64,000 nucleotides of DNA. Origin: Synechococcus sp. MIT S9220 (lineage in GTDB: Bacteria; Cyanobacteriota; Cyanobacteriia; PCC-6307; Cyanobiaceae). The stretch spans positions 124,001 through 188,000 of the forward strand of contig NZ_CP047958.1 in assembly GCF_014304815.1 (NCBI RefSeq), in the 5' to 3' direction. Below are positions 18,775 through 28,241 of the stretch, piece by piece. Position 1 is the stretch's first letter, and each line of letters opens with the position of its first letter. The position numbers and the translations under genes are program-made. The notes below the pieces were generated by a model that saw only the letters and a program-made list of their open reading frames with translations, was not told the DNA's origin and searched no databases.

Positions 18775-19602
18775 ATGCAGGTCGCTCTACGCCAGCGACT
18801 CCGGCGAGTCGTTCTCGATTCCGATACCCGTCCAGGCAGGCTCTACAACCTGGTGATTTTCGGCACGATCCTTCTGAGCGTTGCAGGACTGCTGGTTGAA
18901 CCGCACCCGATGCGCGTGGCAATGCCCGGGGAAATTCCAGCCTGGGTGGACACGCTTGAACATTTCTGCCTGCTGGTGTTCATGGCGGATTACCTGCTGC
19001 ATCTGTGGGTTTCGCCGAAGCCATTGGCCTATGCGCGCAGCTTTTACGGGCTGATTGATCTTTCAGCGGTTCTGTTTTTTTTCGTGCCGCAGATCCGCAG
19101 CGGCCTGGTGCTGTGGGTCTTCAAGTTCGCCCGTGTGCTGCGCGTGTTCAAGCTGCTGCGCTTTCTGGATGAGGCGCAGATGCTGGGCCGTGCACTGCGC
19201 GCCAGTGCTCGCCGCATCGGCGTGTTTCTGTTTTTTGTGGTGATGGCGCAGGTGGTGCTGGGTTATCTGATGGTGGTGATCGAGAGCGGTCATCCCGACA
19301 CCCAGTTCCAGACCGTTGGTCAGGGCGTGTACTGGGCCATCGTCACCATGACCACGGTGGGCTACGGCGATTTCGTGCCCCAGACCGTGCTTGGCCGCTT
19401 GCTGGCGGCGGTGGTGATGTTGCTGGGTTTCGGGATCATTGCCATCCCCACTGGCATCGTCACGGTGGAATCGATTCAGCAGGCCCGGCAAGACAGGCGC
19501 CCCTGCAGCCGCTGTGGTCATCGCGACCATCGCCGCGAGGCCAGCCATTGCGATCAGTGCGGTGCTCAACTGCAGGGCTCCGCTCAGATGCCAGTCAGCT
19601 GA
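18775..19602 (+). CDS. Voltage-gated potassium channel with C-terminal zinc ribbon
   Basis: A protein of 275 residues with six membrane segments. The S4 helix has basic residues every third position (K117, R120, R123, K126, R129), the hallmark of a voltage sensor. The pore has the K+ selectivity filter TVGYGD at 194-199, followed by the S6 segment. The C-terminus contains a probable zinc ribbon, C244-x2-C247 and C259-x2-C262, in an otherwise basic tail. It starts five bases after ndhS and its last 19 bases overlap rnc on the other strand. Cyanobacterial channels of this kind can be in the thylakoid or plasma membrane; location here is not shown by the sequence. Confidence 0.93.
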   Translation: MQVALRQRLRRVVLDSDTRPGRLYNLVIFGTILLSVAGLLVEPHPMRVAMPGEIPAWVDTLEHFCLLVFMADYLLHLWVSPKPLAYARSFYGLIDLSAVLFFFVPQIRSGLVLWVFKFARVLRVFKLLRFLDEAQMLGRALRASARRIGVFLFFVVMAQVVLGYLMVVIESGHPDTQFQTVGQGVYWAIVTMTTVGYGDFVPQTVLGRLLAAVVMLLGFGIIAIPTGIVTVESIQQARQDRRPCSRCGHRDHRREASHCDQCGAQLQGSAQMPVS

Positions 19603-20285
19603 TCCAGGGCGGCGCGGGCGGCCTGCTGTTCGGCGTCACGCCGTGAGCGGCCCCATCCCTCCGCTTTCAGCTGTGGCGGCAGGGTCACTCTGCAGCGAAA
19701 ACGGAGCGGGTCACCATGGCGTTGGCTCATCTCTTCGCTGCTGTAGGTGGGCAGGCCCAGTCCCTCACCCTGACTCCATTCCTGCAGGGCGGATTTGCAG
19801 TTGCCGCGGTGCGGGTCGGAGAGAACCGCCTCAGCGCTGCGCTGCCAGTGGGGCGTCAGCCATTGCTGCACGGCGGTCAGCCCATTGATTCTGTACAGCG
19901 CACCGATCAGCGCTTCGCTGAGTTCTGCGCGGATGGTGGCTGCCGCAGTGGCGTCGCCGCTGGCTTTGGGGCCGATCTGCCACCAGCACTCGATCTCGAT
20001 GGTTGAGCCCAGCTCCGCCAACCAGCGATCGCTCACCAGCTGGGCCCTGAGGCTGGAGCGTTCGCCCACGGGCATCTGGGGATAGGCAGAGGCGATGAAT
20101 TCACTGGCGGTGAGCCGCAACACCGCATCGCCGAGAAATTCCAGCTGCTCGTGATGAGGGTTCAGACCGCTGGACGTGTGGGTGAGTGCTTCCTGTAATA
20201 GGGCCTTATCCCTTTGCTCGAGTGGCTTGGAGGGCTGGTTGAGCACATCCCAGAGCTCATCCAGTGGCCGTGGTGGTGGGCTCAT
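19584..20285 (-). CDS. rnc: Ribonuclease III
   Basis: A protein of 233 residues with the RNase III domain followed by a double-stranded RNA binding domain. The signature HEQLEFLGDAVL holds the first catalytic acidic residues, and AELSEALIGALYRING holds the second set. The dsRBD near the C-terminus ends GWGRSRRDAEQQAARAALDQL. It processes rRNA precursors and structured RNAs. The gene for RNase P RNA lies just upstream on the same strand, so two RNA-processing genes are neighbours. Confidence 0.96.
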   Translation of the reverse strand: MSPPPRPLDELWDVLNQPSKPLEQRDKALLQEALTHTSSGLNPHHEQLEFLGDAVLRLTASEFIASAYPQMPVGERSSLRAQLVSDRWLAELGSTIEIECWWQIGPKASGDATAAATIRAELSEALIGALYRINGLTAVQQWLTPHWQRSAEAVLSDPHRGNCKSALQEWSQGEGLGLPTYSSEEMSQRHGDPLRFRCRVTLPPQLKAEGWGRSRRDAEQQAARAALDQLTGI

Positions 20286-20313
20286 GTGCTCTGAGCAGTT
20301 CCCTTAATAGTGT

Positions 20314-20695
20314 GAAAGCAGGTCATAAGCCGGGTTCTGTTCTCCTTCCCGAGGGAAGGGGGTGATCATCTATCTGGGACCGTCGTCTCCGGCGGCCTCT
20401 AGCGGCTCACTCATCGGAACGAGACAGATGGCCAGTCATCGTTCCTTGGCCTTGCTCCCGGCCGGGGTTTACCTAGCCAGCACCTCTCGATGCTGCTGGT
20501 GCGCTCTTACCGCACCCTTGCACCCTTGCCTGTGCCGGCGAACCAGCCATCGGCGGTGTGTTTCTGTGGCACTCTCCTCACGGTCACCCGCACTGGGCGT
20601 TACCCAGCAAGCCTGGCCATCGGGGAGCCCGGACTTTCCTCAACCGGATCTCAGCACTGGGCTGCAATTCGGTTGCGATCACCTCTCCTGCTTTC
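20314..20695 (-). ncRNA. rnpB: RNase P RNA (rnpB)
   Basis: On the minus strand the sequence contains GAGGAAAGTCCGGGCTCCC near the 5' side and ACAGAACCCGGCTTATGACC near the 3' side, both universal in bacterial type A RNase P RNA. The ends GAAAGCAGG (5', RC of 20687-20695) and CCTGCTTTC (3', RC of 20314-20322) pair as helix P1, which sets the boundaries to within a few bases. The product is the catalytic RNA that trims tRNA 5' ends. Open frames across this region are not genes. Confidence 0.95.
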
Positions 20696-20717
20696 AAACC
20701 CCATAATGACTTCTAAA

Positions 20718-20791
<74 letters not shown>

Positions 20792-21001
20792 TGATTCAGT
20801 CCTGCTTTTCCGGTCCTTGCGGGCGATTTGAGTGCCTGTTCAAGAGGTCTTGAGTTGCTTGGCGATCTGATCTTCGAGCTCTGATGCTTGTTAGGCGCTA
20901 CACCTGGGTTCGCGCAAACGTATGGTGGTAGTTAGCACTACATTTAGTGGGGTAGCCAGGCTCGACGCCCTCGCTAGCGTTGTAGTAGTGAATCCGGCTC
21001 C

Positions 21002-21358
21002 ATGACCCAGCTTCACGATTTACGGCTTCAGCTTCTGGTGCAACAGGAAAGCGAGCGCATCGCCGACTCGCAGCCCACTGAACTCGATCTTTCTGTGGTT
21101 CAGGCGCGTTGCCTCTGTTGGTTGGCTTTGCTGGCTGAAGCGCACGACGATCAAGCCAGTGATGCGGAGCGTCGTGGTGATACGGAGCAAGCCATGGGTT
21201 GGTTTGCCGATTCCATGCGCCTAAGAGATGTGATCCAAGTCGTGACTTCGATCGAAATCCCTTTGCCGGGTCTTGCTGAGGGAGATGCTGATAACCGTTT
21301 TGATGGAGGTGGCGATAGCGACGGTGGTTTTTCGTCTGAGCCGCCCCTCGCAGCCTGA
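21002..21358 (+). CDS. Uncharacterised acidic protein
   Basis: A protein of 118 residues with no recognised family. Residues 1-90 are probably mostly helical (LHDLRLQLLVQQESERI, then VQARCLCWLALLAEAHDDQ), followed by a Gly/Asp/Ser-rich, probably disordered tail. There is no signal peptide or membrane span. The ATG at 21002 is the first start. It lies 37 bases ahead of the next small gene, so the two may form a short operon. Codon use looks like the neighbouring core genes, which supports its being real. Confidence 0.7.
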   Translation: MTQLHDLRLQLLVQQESERIADSQPTELDLSVVQARCLCWLALLAEAHDDQASDAERRGDTEQAMGWFADSMRLRDVIQVVTSIEIPLPGLAEGDADNRFDGGGDSDGGFSSEPPLAA

Positions 21359-21395
21359 TCAGATGTCATGATGGTTCCCGAGCTTCGGGTTCCAC

Positions 21396-21851
21396 GTGCC
21401 AGAAGAACCCTGCCAATGTCCCGACTGTCAACGCTTCTACAGGGAGCATGACCGGCTGATCCGCGAGAACCCCACCCTCCGCCAGCAGCAGGAATTGAGC
21501 TGGGCAGCTCTTCAATCCTTCCGCACACTTTCTGGCCGGGTGCTGGAAGACTTGCAAAAGCAGCATGGCCCTCGCTCCAGCGATAGCCAGGTGCATGCCA
21601 CTCCAGTCGGTAGCGCTGATGAGCCCACGGATGCTCTTCAGCAGGCGATGGCTGATATGGAGAACATCAACGCGCATCTTTTCTCGATTGAGGCGCTGAT
21701 GGAACGCATCTTTGACGTTCGCGTTCCTGAGGATATTGAGCAAAAATTCCGTGAATTGGCGGGCGAGCTAGCGCCTGATCCACTCAATGCTGATCGGCTG
21801 CGGTTAAACCGGCTTCTCCATCAAACTCCAGATTTACCTGATCACAACTGA
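21396..21851 (+). CDS. Uncharacterised protein with N-terminal CxCxxC motif
   Basis: A protein of 151 residues. The N-terminus has CQCPDCQRFY, a three-cysteine cluster that might bind a metal; there is no matching second cluster. The rest is predicted to be helical, including ADMENINAHLFSIEALMERIF. No family is recognised. It converges with glgP, with 80 bases between the stop codons. No strong terminator is visible in that gap. Confidence 0.7.
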   Translation: MPEEPCQCPDCQRFYREHDRLIRENPTLRQQQELSWAALQSFRTLSGRVLEDLQKQHGPRSSDSQVHATPVGSADEPTDALQQAMADMENINAHLFSIEALMERIFDVRVPEDIEQKFRELAGELAPDPLNADRLRLNRLLHQTPDLPDHN

Positions 21852-21931
21852 GAATTTCAACAAGACGAATCTGAAGACGACAACGTTGAAGCCCCTCGTT
21901 GTTGATCAGGGCCTGATTGTTGTGAGAGACC

Positions 21932-24454
21932 TCAGTTGATGTCGCAGGTGATCTCGACAGGCATCGCTTCCACGTTCCAGATTTCCCGGCAGTAATCGCG
22001 GATTGAGCGATCTGAGGAGAAGAAACCCGTGCGAGCCACGTTCAGCACACTCATCCGGTTCCAGTGCATGCGATCCGTCCAGGCGCGGCTGACAGCATCC
22101 TGGGCCCGCAAATAGGCCGCAAAGTCGGCCATCACGAAGAAAGGATCGTTGCCGGTCAGATTGTCCAGCAGTGGTCTGAACAGTTCGCCGTCGCCATTGC
22201 TGAAGTGACCCATTTCAATCAGCCGGATGGCTTCCGCCAGCTCCGGAATCGCTCCGATCACTTCGCGAGGGCGGTAGCCGCTCTTTTTGAGTGCAGCGAT
22301 CTCTTCCACTGTCTTGCCGAACAGGAAGAAGTTCTCTGAACCCACACGATCGCGAATCTCCACATTGGCCCCATCGAGGGTGCCGATGGTGAGCGCCCCG
22401 TTCATGGCAAATTTCATGTTGCCGGTGCCTGAGGCTTCCTTGCCAGCCGTGGAGATCTGTTCGGAGAGATCAGAGGCTGGATACACCTGCTCACCCAGCT
22501 TCACGTTGTAGTCCGGCAGGAAGACCACCCGCAGGCGACCGTCCATATCGGGATCGGCGTTGATCGTTTCGGCGATGCCGTTGATGAAGCGGATGATCAG
22601 CTTGGCCATGTAGTAACCAGGCGCTGCTTTGCCGCCGAAGATCACTGTGCGTGGAGCCAATCCGTCGGCCTGGCCGTTCTTGATGCGCAGGTACTGAGTG
22701 ATGATCTGCAGCGCATTCAGGTGCTGGCGCTTGTATTCGTGGATGCGCTTCACCTGCACATCAAACAGGCTGGAGGGATCCACCAGAACGCCCGTGTTGC
22801 GGTGGATATAGCTGGAGAGCTTGCGCTTCACCGAGAGCTTGGTGTCGCCCCATTGTTCGAGGAATCCATGGTCGTGCTGACGTTCTTCAAGGCAGCGCAG
22901 CCGATCCATGTCAGTGACCCACTCCGGTCCCACGTGTTCATCGAGCAGTGCCGAGAGCTCCGGGTTGGAGAGGGCCACCCAGCGACGGGGCGTGACGCCG
23001 TTGGTCACATTGGTGAATTTTTCAGGCCATAGAGCTGCGAATTCCGGCATCAGCTGCTGTTTGACCAGGTCGGAGTGCAGTGCTGCAACTCCATTCACAT
23101 GGTGCGCTCCGATGGTGGCCAGGTGGGCCATGCGCACGGCCTTGCCGCCATCTTCATCAATGATCGAAAGCTTGCGCTGGATGGCGTCATTGCCTGGATA
23201 GCGCAGCCGCACCTGCTGCAGGAAGCGACGGTTGATCTCGTAGATCAGCTCGAGGTGGCGTGGCAGCAAGCTGCTGAACAGGTCCAGATCCCACTTCTCC
23301 AGCGCTTCAGGCAGGAGGGTGTGGTTGGTGTAGGCCACCGATCGGCTGGTGATGTCCCAGGCTCTGTCCCACTCCAGGTGGCGGTCGTCGATCAATAGAC
23401 GCATCAGCTCGGCCACGGCAATGGCGGGGTGCGTGTCGTTCAGCTGAACGGTCCAGTGCAGGGGGAAGTCCTCCACAGGCAGGCCGCGGCTGTCGAGACT
23501 GCGCAGCATGTCCTGCAGCGAGCAGGACACGAAGAAGTGCTGCTGTTTCAGGCGCAGGCGACGTCCCTCATCGGTGCCGTCGTTGGGGTACAGCACTTTG
23601 GACAGGGTTTCACTGCCTACCTTTTCTTCCACGGCGCCGTAGTAATCGCCGATGTTGAAGGCATAGAAGTCGAAGCTCTCGGTGGCATCCGCTCGCCATA
23701 GACGCAGGCGATCGCAGGTATTCACGCGGTAGCCGAGCACAGGTACATCGTGAGGCACGCCGATCGCATGTTCTGAGGGGATCCAGCGCGAGCGGTAATT
23801 GCCCTTGTCGTCGATGTAGCTCTCCGTGCGGCCGCCGAAGCCCACGAAGCAGGCTTCATCGGGTTGGGGCAGCTCCCAGGGCCAGCCACCCTTCAGCCAC
23901 TTATCGGTGACTTCCACCTGCCAACCGTCACGGATCAGTTGGTCGAAGATGCCGAACTCGTAGCGAATGCCATAGCCGGTGGCAGGAATTTCGAGGCTGG
24001 CCAGCGATTCCATGTAGCAGGCGGCAAGACGGCCGAGCCCCCCATTGCCCAGACCGGGTTCTTCTTCCACCTCAAGAATCGGCTGCAGCGATTCGATCCC
24101 GAAGCGTTTGAGCGCCTCTTCCGCTTCCTTTTGGATGCCCAGGTTGAGCAAATTGTTAGCTAACTGCGGTCCGATCAGAAACTCAGCCGAGAGATAGGCC
24201 ACGGTTTTCTGGGGTCTGGCGCGGATCGCTTCCTTGCTGGCCAGAAAACGCGTCATCAATCGATCGCGCACTGCATAGCTCAGCGCCATGTAGAGGTCAT
24301 GGGGGCTGGCTGACGGTGCGAGTTTGCCGAGCGTGAAGAACAGGTGCTCGGTCATTCCATCGAACACGGAATCGGCATCGAGCCCAGCTCGTTCCGGATC
24401 CACGGAACATCCCGGAGTCGGTAATCGCAGGTCGAGGGGCTCGGAGGTGCTCAT
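21932..24454 (-). CDS. glgP: Glycogen phosphorylase
   Basis: A protein of 840 residues, family length. It releases glucose-1-phosphate from glycogen using pyridoxal phosphate. The PLP-lysine lies in EASGTGNMKFAMNGALTIGT, and GNGGLGRLAACYMES and VQLNDTHPAIAVAELMR are other signatures. The start at ATG 24454 (MSTSEPLDL) is preferred to a GTG at 24472. Glucose-1-phosphate is also the substrate of rmlA in this window, but that link is only metabolic. It is divergent from the antiporter gene. Confidence 0.98.
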   Translation of the reverse strand: MSTSEPLDLRLPTPGCSVDPERAGLDADSVFDGMTEHLFFTLGKLAPSASPHDLYMALSYAVRDRLMTRFLASKEAIRARPQKTVAYLSAEFLIGPQLANNLLNLGIQKEAEEALKRFGIESLQPILEVEEEPGLGNGGLGRLAACYMESLASLEIPATGYGIRYEFGIFDQLIRDGWQVEVTDKWLKGGWPWELPQPDEACFVGFGGRTESYIDDKGNYRSRWIPSEHAIGVPHDVPVLGYRVNTCDRLRLWRADATESFDFYAFNIGDYYGAVEEKVGSETLSKVLYPNDGTDEGRRLRLKQQHFFVSCSLQDMLRSLDSRGLPVEDFPLHWTVQLNDTHPAIAVAELMRLLIDDRHLEWDRAWDITSRSVAYTNHTLLPEALEKWDLDLFSSLLPRHLELIYEINRRFLQQVRLRYPGNDAIQRKLSIIDEDGGKAVRMAHLATIGAHHVNGVAALHSDLVKQQLMPEFAALWPEKFTNVTNGVTPRRWVALSNPELSALLDEHVGPEWVTDMDRLRCLEERQHDHGFLEQWGDTKLSVKRKLSSYIHRNTGVLVDPSSLFDVQVKRIHEYKRQHLNALQIITQYLRIKNGQADGLAPRTVIFGGKAAPGYYMAKLIIRFINGIAETINADPDMDGRLRVVFLPDYNVKLGEQVYPASDLSEQISTAGKEASGTGNMKFAMNGALTIGTLDGANVEIRDRVGSENFFLFGKTVEEIAALKKSGYRPREVIGAIPELAEAIRLIEMGHFSNGDGELFRPLLDNLTGNDPFFVMADFAAYLRAQDAVSRAWTDRMHWNRMSVLNVARTGFFSSDRSIRDYCREIWNVEAMPVEITCDIN

Positions 24455-24643
24455 CGCTTCTCGGGAGATCACTTGAGGGTGGCTCGGATCGCACCCGTAA
24501 TGCAGGAAATTCAGGGTTTCCAGTCAGAGTGTGGTGCCGTTGCGGCGGAAGTTTGCAGACCGTTGGCGCTGTATAGCTGCACTCTGAGCATTGCGGAAAC
24601 CCGTTTAGGGATAAGGTCCCACCGAGAGGAATCAACATTTCTG

Positions 24644-26038
24644 ATGCTCGCTGCTGCGATGCCGCCTTTACTCACGCCGTTGCTGGCTGAGATTTCGCCT
24701 CATGATCTGGAGATGGCGGAAACCCTGATCGGGGTGGCCCGATTTGTGCTGATCTTCGTGGCGGCCCGCGTCCTTGCCGAAGTGTTGGTGCGTTTGCAGT
24801 TGCCCACGATCCTTGGAGAGCTGTTGGCCGGTGTGCTGATCGGTGCTTCAGGACTGCATCTGCTGGTGCCGCCGGAAACCCAGGTGGAGCTCAGTCAAGG
24901 GTTGGTGGGGTTGGTCAGCGGGCTGGTCAATGTCCCCCCGGAAGTGGTTCCGGAGATTTACAGCGAGAGTTTTCCCTCGCTTGAGTCGGTGGCTGAGCTG
25001 GGTCTCTATGCCCTGTTGTTTCTCACCGGCCTGGAAAGTGAGCTGGAGGAGCTGATTGCTGTCGGTGCACAGGCCTTCACTGTTGCCGTCGCTGGTGTGG
25101 TGCTGCCCTTCGCTTTTGGCACCTGGGGTCTGATGGCGATTTTTCACGTGGATGCGATTCCGGCGATTTTTGCAGGTGCTTCCATGACGGCCACCAGCAT
25201 CGGCATTACCGCCAGCGTGTTTGGTGAGCTGGGATACCTCAAAACCCGTGAAGGTCAGATCGTGATCGGCGCTGCCGTTCTCGATGACATCCTCGGCATC
25301 GTGATTCTGGCCATCGTGGTGGCCCTGGCTGGCGGGGGCTCCCTGGAGATCGGCCCGATCGTGAAGCTGGTCGCTGCTGCTGCCGTGTTCGTTGTGGCGG
25401 CCATTGGCCTTAGTCGTACGGCGGCGCCCGCCTTTGACTGGTTGATCGACAAGCTGAAGGCCCCTGGGGAAGTGCTGGTGGCCTCCTTTGTGATCTTGGC
25501 CATCAGTTGTTTCGCGGCGACGGCGATCGGTTTGGAGGCTGCTCTGGGCGCCTTCGCTGCCGGTCTGATTCTCAGCAGCTCCAAGCACAACCGAGCCATT
25601 CAGGAGGCGGTTCTGCCGATCGTGACGCTCTTCGCCACGGTGTTTTTCGTGCTGGTCGGCGCGGGGATGGATCTCTCTGTGATCAATCCATCCGATCCCT
25701 CCAGCAAGACGGCGCTGATCGTTGCCGGCTTTCTGCTGGTGGTGTCGATCATCGGCAAGATTGCCTCAGGCTGGGCCTTTGTCAGCAAGCAACCCACCCG
25801 GCGCCTGGTCGTGGGCCTGGGGATGATGCCCCGCGGTGAAGTCGGCCTGATCTTCTTGGGTCTTGGCACCAGCGCCAAGCTGCTGTCTCCGTCTCTCGAG
25901 GCGGCCATTCTGTTGATGGTGATCGGCACAACCTTCCTCGCTCCTGTGCTTCTGCGTCTGGTGATCGGCGACGACAAGCCAGATGATGACGACAAGGTTG
26001 ATGACGAGGTGGCCGCAGCTCCTGTGGGTCTGCTCTGA
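24644..26038 (+). CDS. CPA2-family cation/proton antiporter (NapA/Kef-like)
   Basis: A protein of about 464 residues with 12 or 13 membrane spans. Visible features are GELLAGVLIGASGLHLL, the segment MTATSIGITASVFGELG, the acidic VLDDILGIVILAIV carrying the Asp-Asp that marks CPA2 exchangers, and GMMPRGEVGLIFLGLG near the end. There is no C-terminal RCK/TrkA-N domain; the tail is short and acid-rich (DDKPDDDDKVDDE). The ATG at 24644 follows a GAGAGGA element and is preferred to the upstream frame that begins at 24473. It probably exchanges Na+ for H+ at the plasma or thylakoid membrane. Confidence 0.92.
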   Translation: MLAAAMPPLLTPLLAEISPHDLEMAETLIGVARFVLIFVAARVLAEVLVRLQLPTILGELLAGVLIGASGLHLLVPPETQVELSQGLVGLVSGLVNVPPEVVPEIYSESFPSLESVAELGLYALLFLTGLESELEELIAVGAQAFTVAVAGVVLPFAFGTWGLMAIFHVDAIPAIFAGASMTATSIGITASVFGELGYLKTREGQIVIGAAVLDDILGIVILAIVVALAGGGSLEIGPIVKLVAAAAVFVVAAIGLSRTAAPAFDWLIDKLKAPGEVLVASFVILAISCFAATAIGLEAALGAFAAGLILSSSKHNRAIQEAVLPIVTLFATVFFVLVGAGMDLSVINPSDPSSKTALIVAGFLLVVSIIGKIASGWAFVSKQPTRRLVVGLGMMPRGEVGLIFLGLGTSAKLLSPSLEAAILLMVIGTTFLAPVLLRLVIGDDKPDDDDKVDDEVAAAPVGLL

Positions 26039-26041
26039 GCC

Positions 26042-26350
26042 TCAGTCCTTCTGCGCCAGGGACAGAAACAGACACCAGCCAATCGTGATTAGCGCCAAGC
26101 TTGATGCCCAGCCCGGACCCAGAGCCCAACCCAGCAGCAGTTGAATCACCACGCCAACGGTGAGGGCCAGCAGCAAGCTGCTGATCACCAACGCGGCCTG
26201 ACGCCATGGGGCGCTGAGGGGACCGCTTTCGAGGCTCGCTTCAAAGCGGCTGAGTGGTGCACTCAGTGGCAGATAGACGGCAATGGCCCAGAACAGGCCA
26301 CCGCTGAGTGTGCTGCTTTGCAGAAGCAAGCCTGTGGTCTGATCGAGCAT
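26042..26350 (-). CDS. Small uncharacterised membrane protein
   Basis: A protein of 102 residues with three hydrophobic stretches at about 19-30, 50-72 and 78-98. No motif is recognised. It converges with the antiporter, with three bases between their stop codons. It is divergent from the alpha/beta hydrolase gene. Its GC-rich third positions fit the local core genes. Confidence 0.65.
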   Translation of the reverse strand: MLDQTTGLLLQSSTLSGGLFWAIAVYLPLSAPLSRFEASLESGPLSAPWRQAALVISSLLLALTVGVVIQLLLGWALGPGWASSLALITIGWCLFLSLAQKD

Positions 26351-26420
26351 CGCGTCGATATCGGCCTGGCAGGTCGATGGCGAAAAAGGATGCTTAGCAT
26401 CGCCACCTCAAGCAAAGGAC

Positions 26421-27347
26421 GTGGTGAGCGAGGCCCAGCAGCCCTGGTGGCAGTTCCAAGGTCATGCCGTGCATGGTCTCTGTGTTGGGCCTGATCCAGA
26501 GTCGGGTCATCTCGAGCGGCCTGCTGTGTTGCTTGTGCATGGTTTTGGGGCTTCCACTGATCACTGGCGCCACAACATCCCTGTGCTGGCAAGCACTCAC
26601 GAGGTTCATGCCATTGATCTGCTCGGTTTTGGTCGCAGTGCCAAGCCTGAAGGTCTGGCCTATGGCGGTGCGCTCTGGCGTGATCAGTTGGTGGCCTATG
26701 TACGCGAACGCATTGGCCGGCCCACGGTAATCGCAGGCAATTCACTGGGTGGATTCGCTGCTCTTGCCGCTGGGGCTGAGTTAGGGGATGAAGCGGCCGG
26801 CGTTGTCTTGCTGAACGCGGCTGGCCCTTTCAGCGATGAGCAGTCGGCGAAACCCAAAGGCTGGTGGCCGAGTGCACGGCGCTCGATCAGCACAGCATTG
26901 CTGAAGAATCCTGTCCTGCAGCGGTTGTTGTTTGAGAACCTCAGGCGACCCGCCACGATTCGCCGCACCCTCAATCAGGTGTACATCGATAAGACCAACG
27001 TTGATGACTGGTTGGTCGAGGCCATTCGCCGCCCCTCTCTCGATGCCGGTGCTTTCGGAGTGTTCCGTACGGTGTTCGATATCCCCCGCGGACAGCCTTT
27101 GGATGAGTTGTTCGCTTGTCTGAAGTCGCCTTTGCTGTTGCTCTGGGGCATCCGCGATCCCTGGATCAATGCTGCAGGTCGTCGGGCCAGCTTCCAGCGC
27201 CATGCGCCTGAGGCCACCACTGAGGTTGTGCTTGAAGCCGGTCACTGTCCGCATGATGAGGTCCCTGATCAGGTCAATGCGGCATTGCTGGAGTGGTTGT
27301 CGACTCTTGCTGGTGAAAACAAGCAGGATCTGCAGCCTTCCCGGTAG
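26421..27347 (+). CDS. Alpha/beta-fold hydrolase
   Basis: A protein of 308 residues with the complete fold. The oxyanion segment is VLLVHGFGASTDHWRHN, the nucleophile elbow is GNSLGGFAALAAG, the acid is the Asp in LLLWGIRDPWI, and the catalytic His is in EAGHCPHDEVP. The start is GTG at 26421 or 26424. Related cyanobacterial proteins are annotated as chlorophyllase-like or haloalkane-dehalogenase-like, but the substrate here cannot be told. It is followed 30 bases later by the mutarotase-like gene, in what looks like one transcript continuing to 29779. Confidence 0.9.
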   Translation: MVSEAQQPWWQFQGHAVHGLCVGPDPESGHLERPAVLLVHGFGASTDHWRHNIPVLASTHEVHAIDLLGFGRSAKPEGLAYGGALWRDQLVAYVRERIGRPTVIAGNSLGGFAALAAGAELGDEAAGVVLLNAAGPFSDEQSAKPKGWWPSARRSISTALLKNPVLQRLLFENLRRPATIRRTLNQVYIDKTNVDDWLVEAIRRPSLDAGAFGVFRTVFDIPRGQPLDELFACLKSPLLLLWGIRDPWINAAGRRASFQRHAPEATTEVVLEAGHCPHDEVPDQVNAALLEWLSTLAGENKQDLQPSR

Positions 27348-27383
27348 TTTCTGGCCAATCTTGGGTGTCCCGGTCCTGTGGCC

Positions 27384-28241
27384 ATGACCTTTCGCCAACA
27401 GTCCGCTCCCTATGCCCACTGGGAGTATGTGCATCCCAGCAGTGGTGATCGCCTGCGGGTGGTGCCCGAGCGTGGTGGCCTGGTCACGGAATGGCTGTGC
27501 AACGGCCGCGAAATGCTCTATTTCGATCAGGAGCGCTACGCCGATCCAGCAAAGAGCATCAGAGGTGGCATTCCGGTGCTGTTTCCGATCTGCGGCAATC
27601 TGCCGAATGATTCTCTGCCGCTCGCCAGTGGTGACTTCACCCTCAAGCAGCACGGATTTGCTCGTGACCTGCCCTGGCAGATTGCGTTGTTGGCTGATCA
27701 GAGTGGTGTGATGCTCAGCCTCGAGGACTGTGCTGACTCCTGGAAGGCCTACCCCTTTGGTTTCAGAATCCAGATGGAGATCAGGCCGCTCAGTGCTGCG
27801 CTTGAGATCACCATCACGGTCAGCAACACCTCCGAGTCTGAAAGCGAGCCGATGCCCTTCAGCTTCGGGCTTCACCCCTATTTCAAGGTGACTGATCTTT
27901 CCTGCATCGATTTAGAAGGTCTGCCTGGCCGTTGTTTCAATCATTTGGAGATGGCTGAAGCCGAGACTGCCGTCCAATTGAGTTGCCTGGCTGAGGGGGT
28001 CGACTTCCTCGCGCACGCCGCTGGAGCGGTGACGCTGGTGGATGAGCAAGCAGGCACCCGGTTGCAGCTTCAGCATCACGAGCCCATGGATCTCACGGTG
28101 GTTTGGACCGAGCCTCCTCGAGCCATGGTCTGCCTTGAGCCCTGGACAGGCCCGCGGCAGGCTCTGATCAGTGGTGATCGCAGGCTGCAGCTGGGCATTG
28201 GCGAGAGCACCACGCTCTCCTGCCGCTACAGCGTTAGCTGA
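27384..28241 (+). CDS. Aldose/hexose-6-phosphate 1-epimerase-like protein
   Basis: A protein of about 285 residues of the galactose mutarotase superfamily. The segment SIRGGIPVLFPICGNLP contains the Arg and Gly-rich turn found in glucose-6-phosphate 1-epimerases. The His of FGLHPYFKV is in the position of a catalytic His, and a Glu in CLEPWTGP would be the base. The ATG at 27384 is preferred to the GTG at 27378. Its stop codon shares one base with the next start (TGATG), which implies coupling to the DUF1537 gene. Confidence 0.88.
   Translation: MTFRQQSAPYAHWEYVHPSSGDRLRVVPERGGLVTEWLCNGREMLYFDQERYADPAKSIRGGIPVLFPICGNLPNDSLPLASGDFTLKQHGFARDLPWQIALLADQSGVMLSLEDCADSWKAYPFGFRIQMEIRPLSAALEITITVSNTSESESEPMPFSFGLHPYFKVTDLSCIDLEGLPGRCFNHLEMAEAETAVQLSCLAEGVDFLAHAAGAVTLVDEQAGTRLQLQHHEPMDLTVVWTEPPRAMVCLEPWTGPRQALISGDRRLQLGIGESTTLSCRYSVS

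Noticed and set aside
20928-20941. GTA-N8-TAC sequence that fits the NtcA core, upstream of the small gene at 21002
   Set aside because: Chance alone should give several such matches in 64 kb, and no -10 element lies at the usual 22-23 base spacing.
21852-21931. Terminator between the gene at 21396 and glgP
   Set aside because: Only a weak, bulged GCCCCT/AGGGC stem with no T run on either strand.
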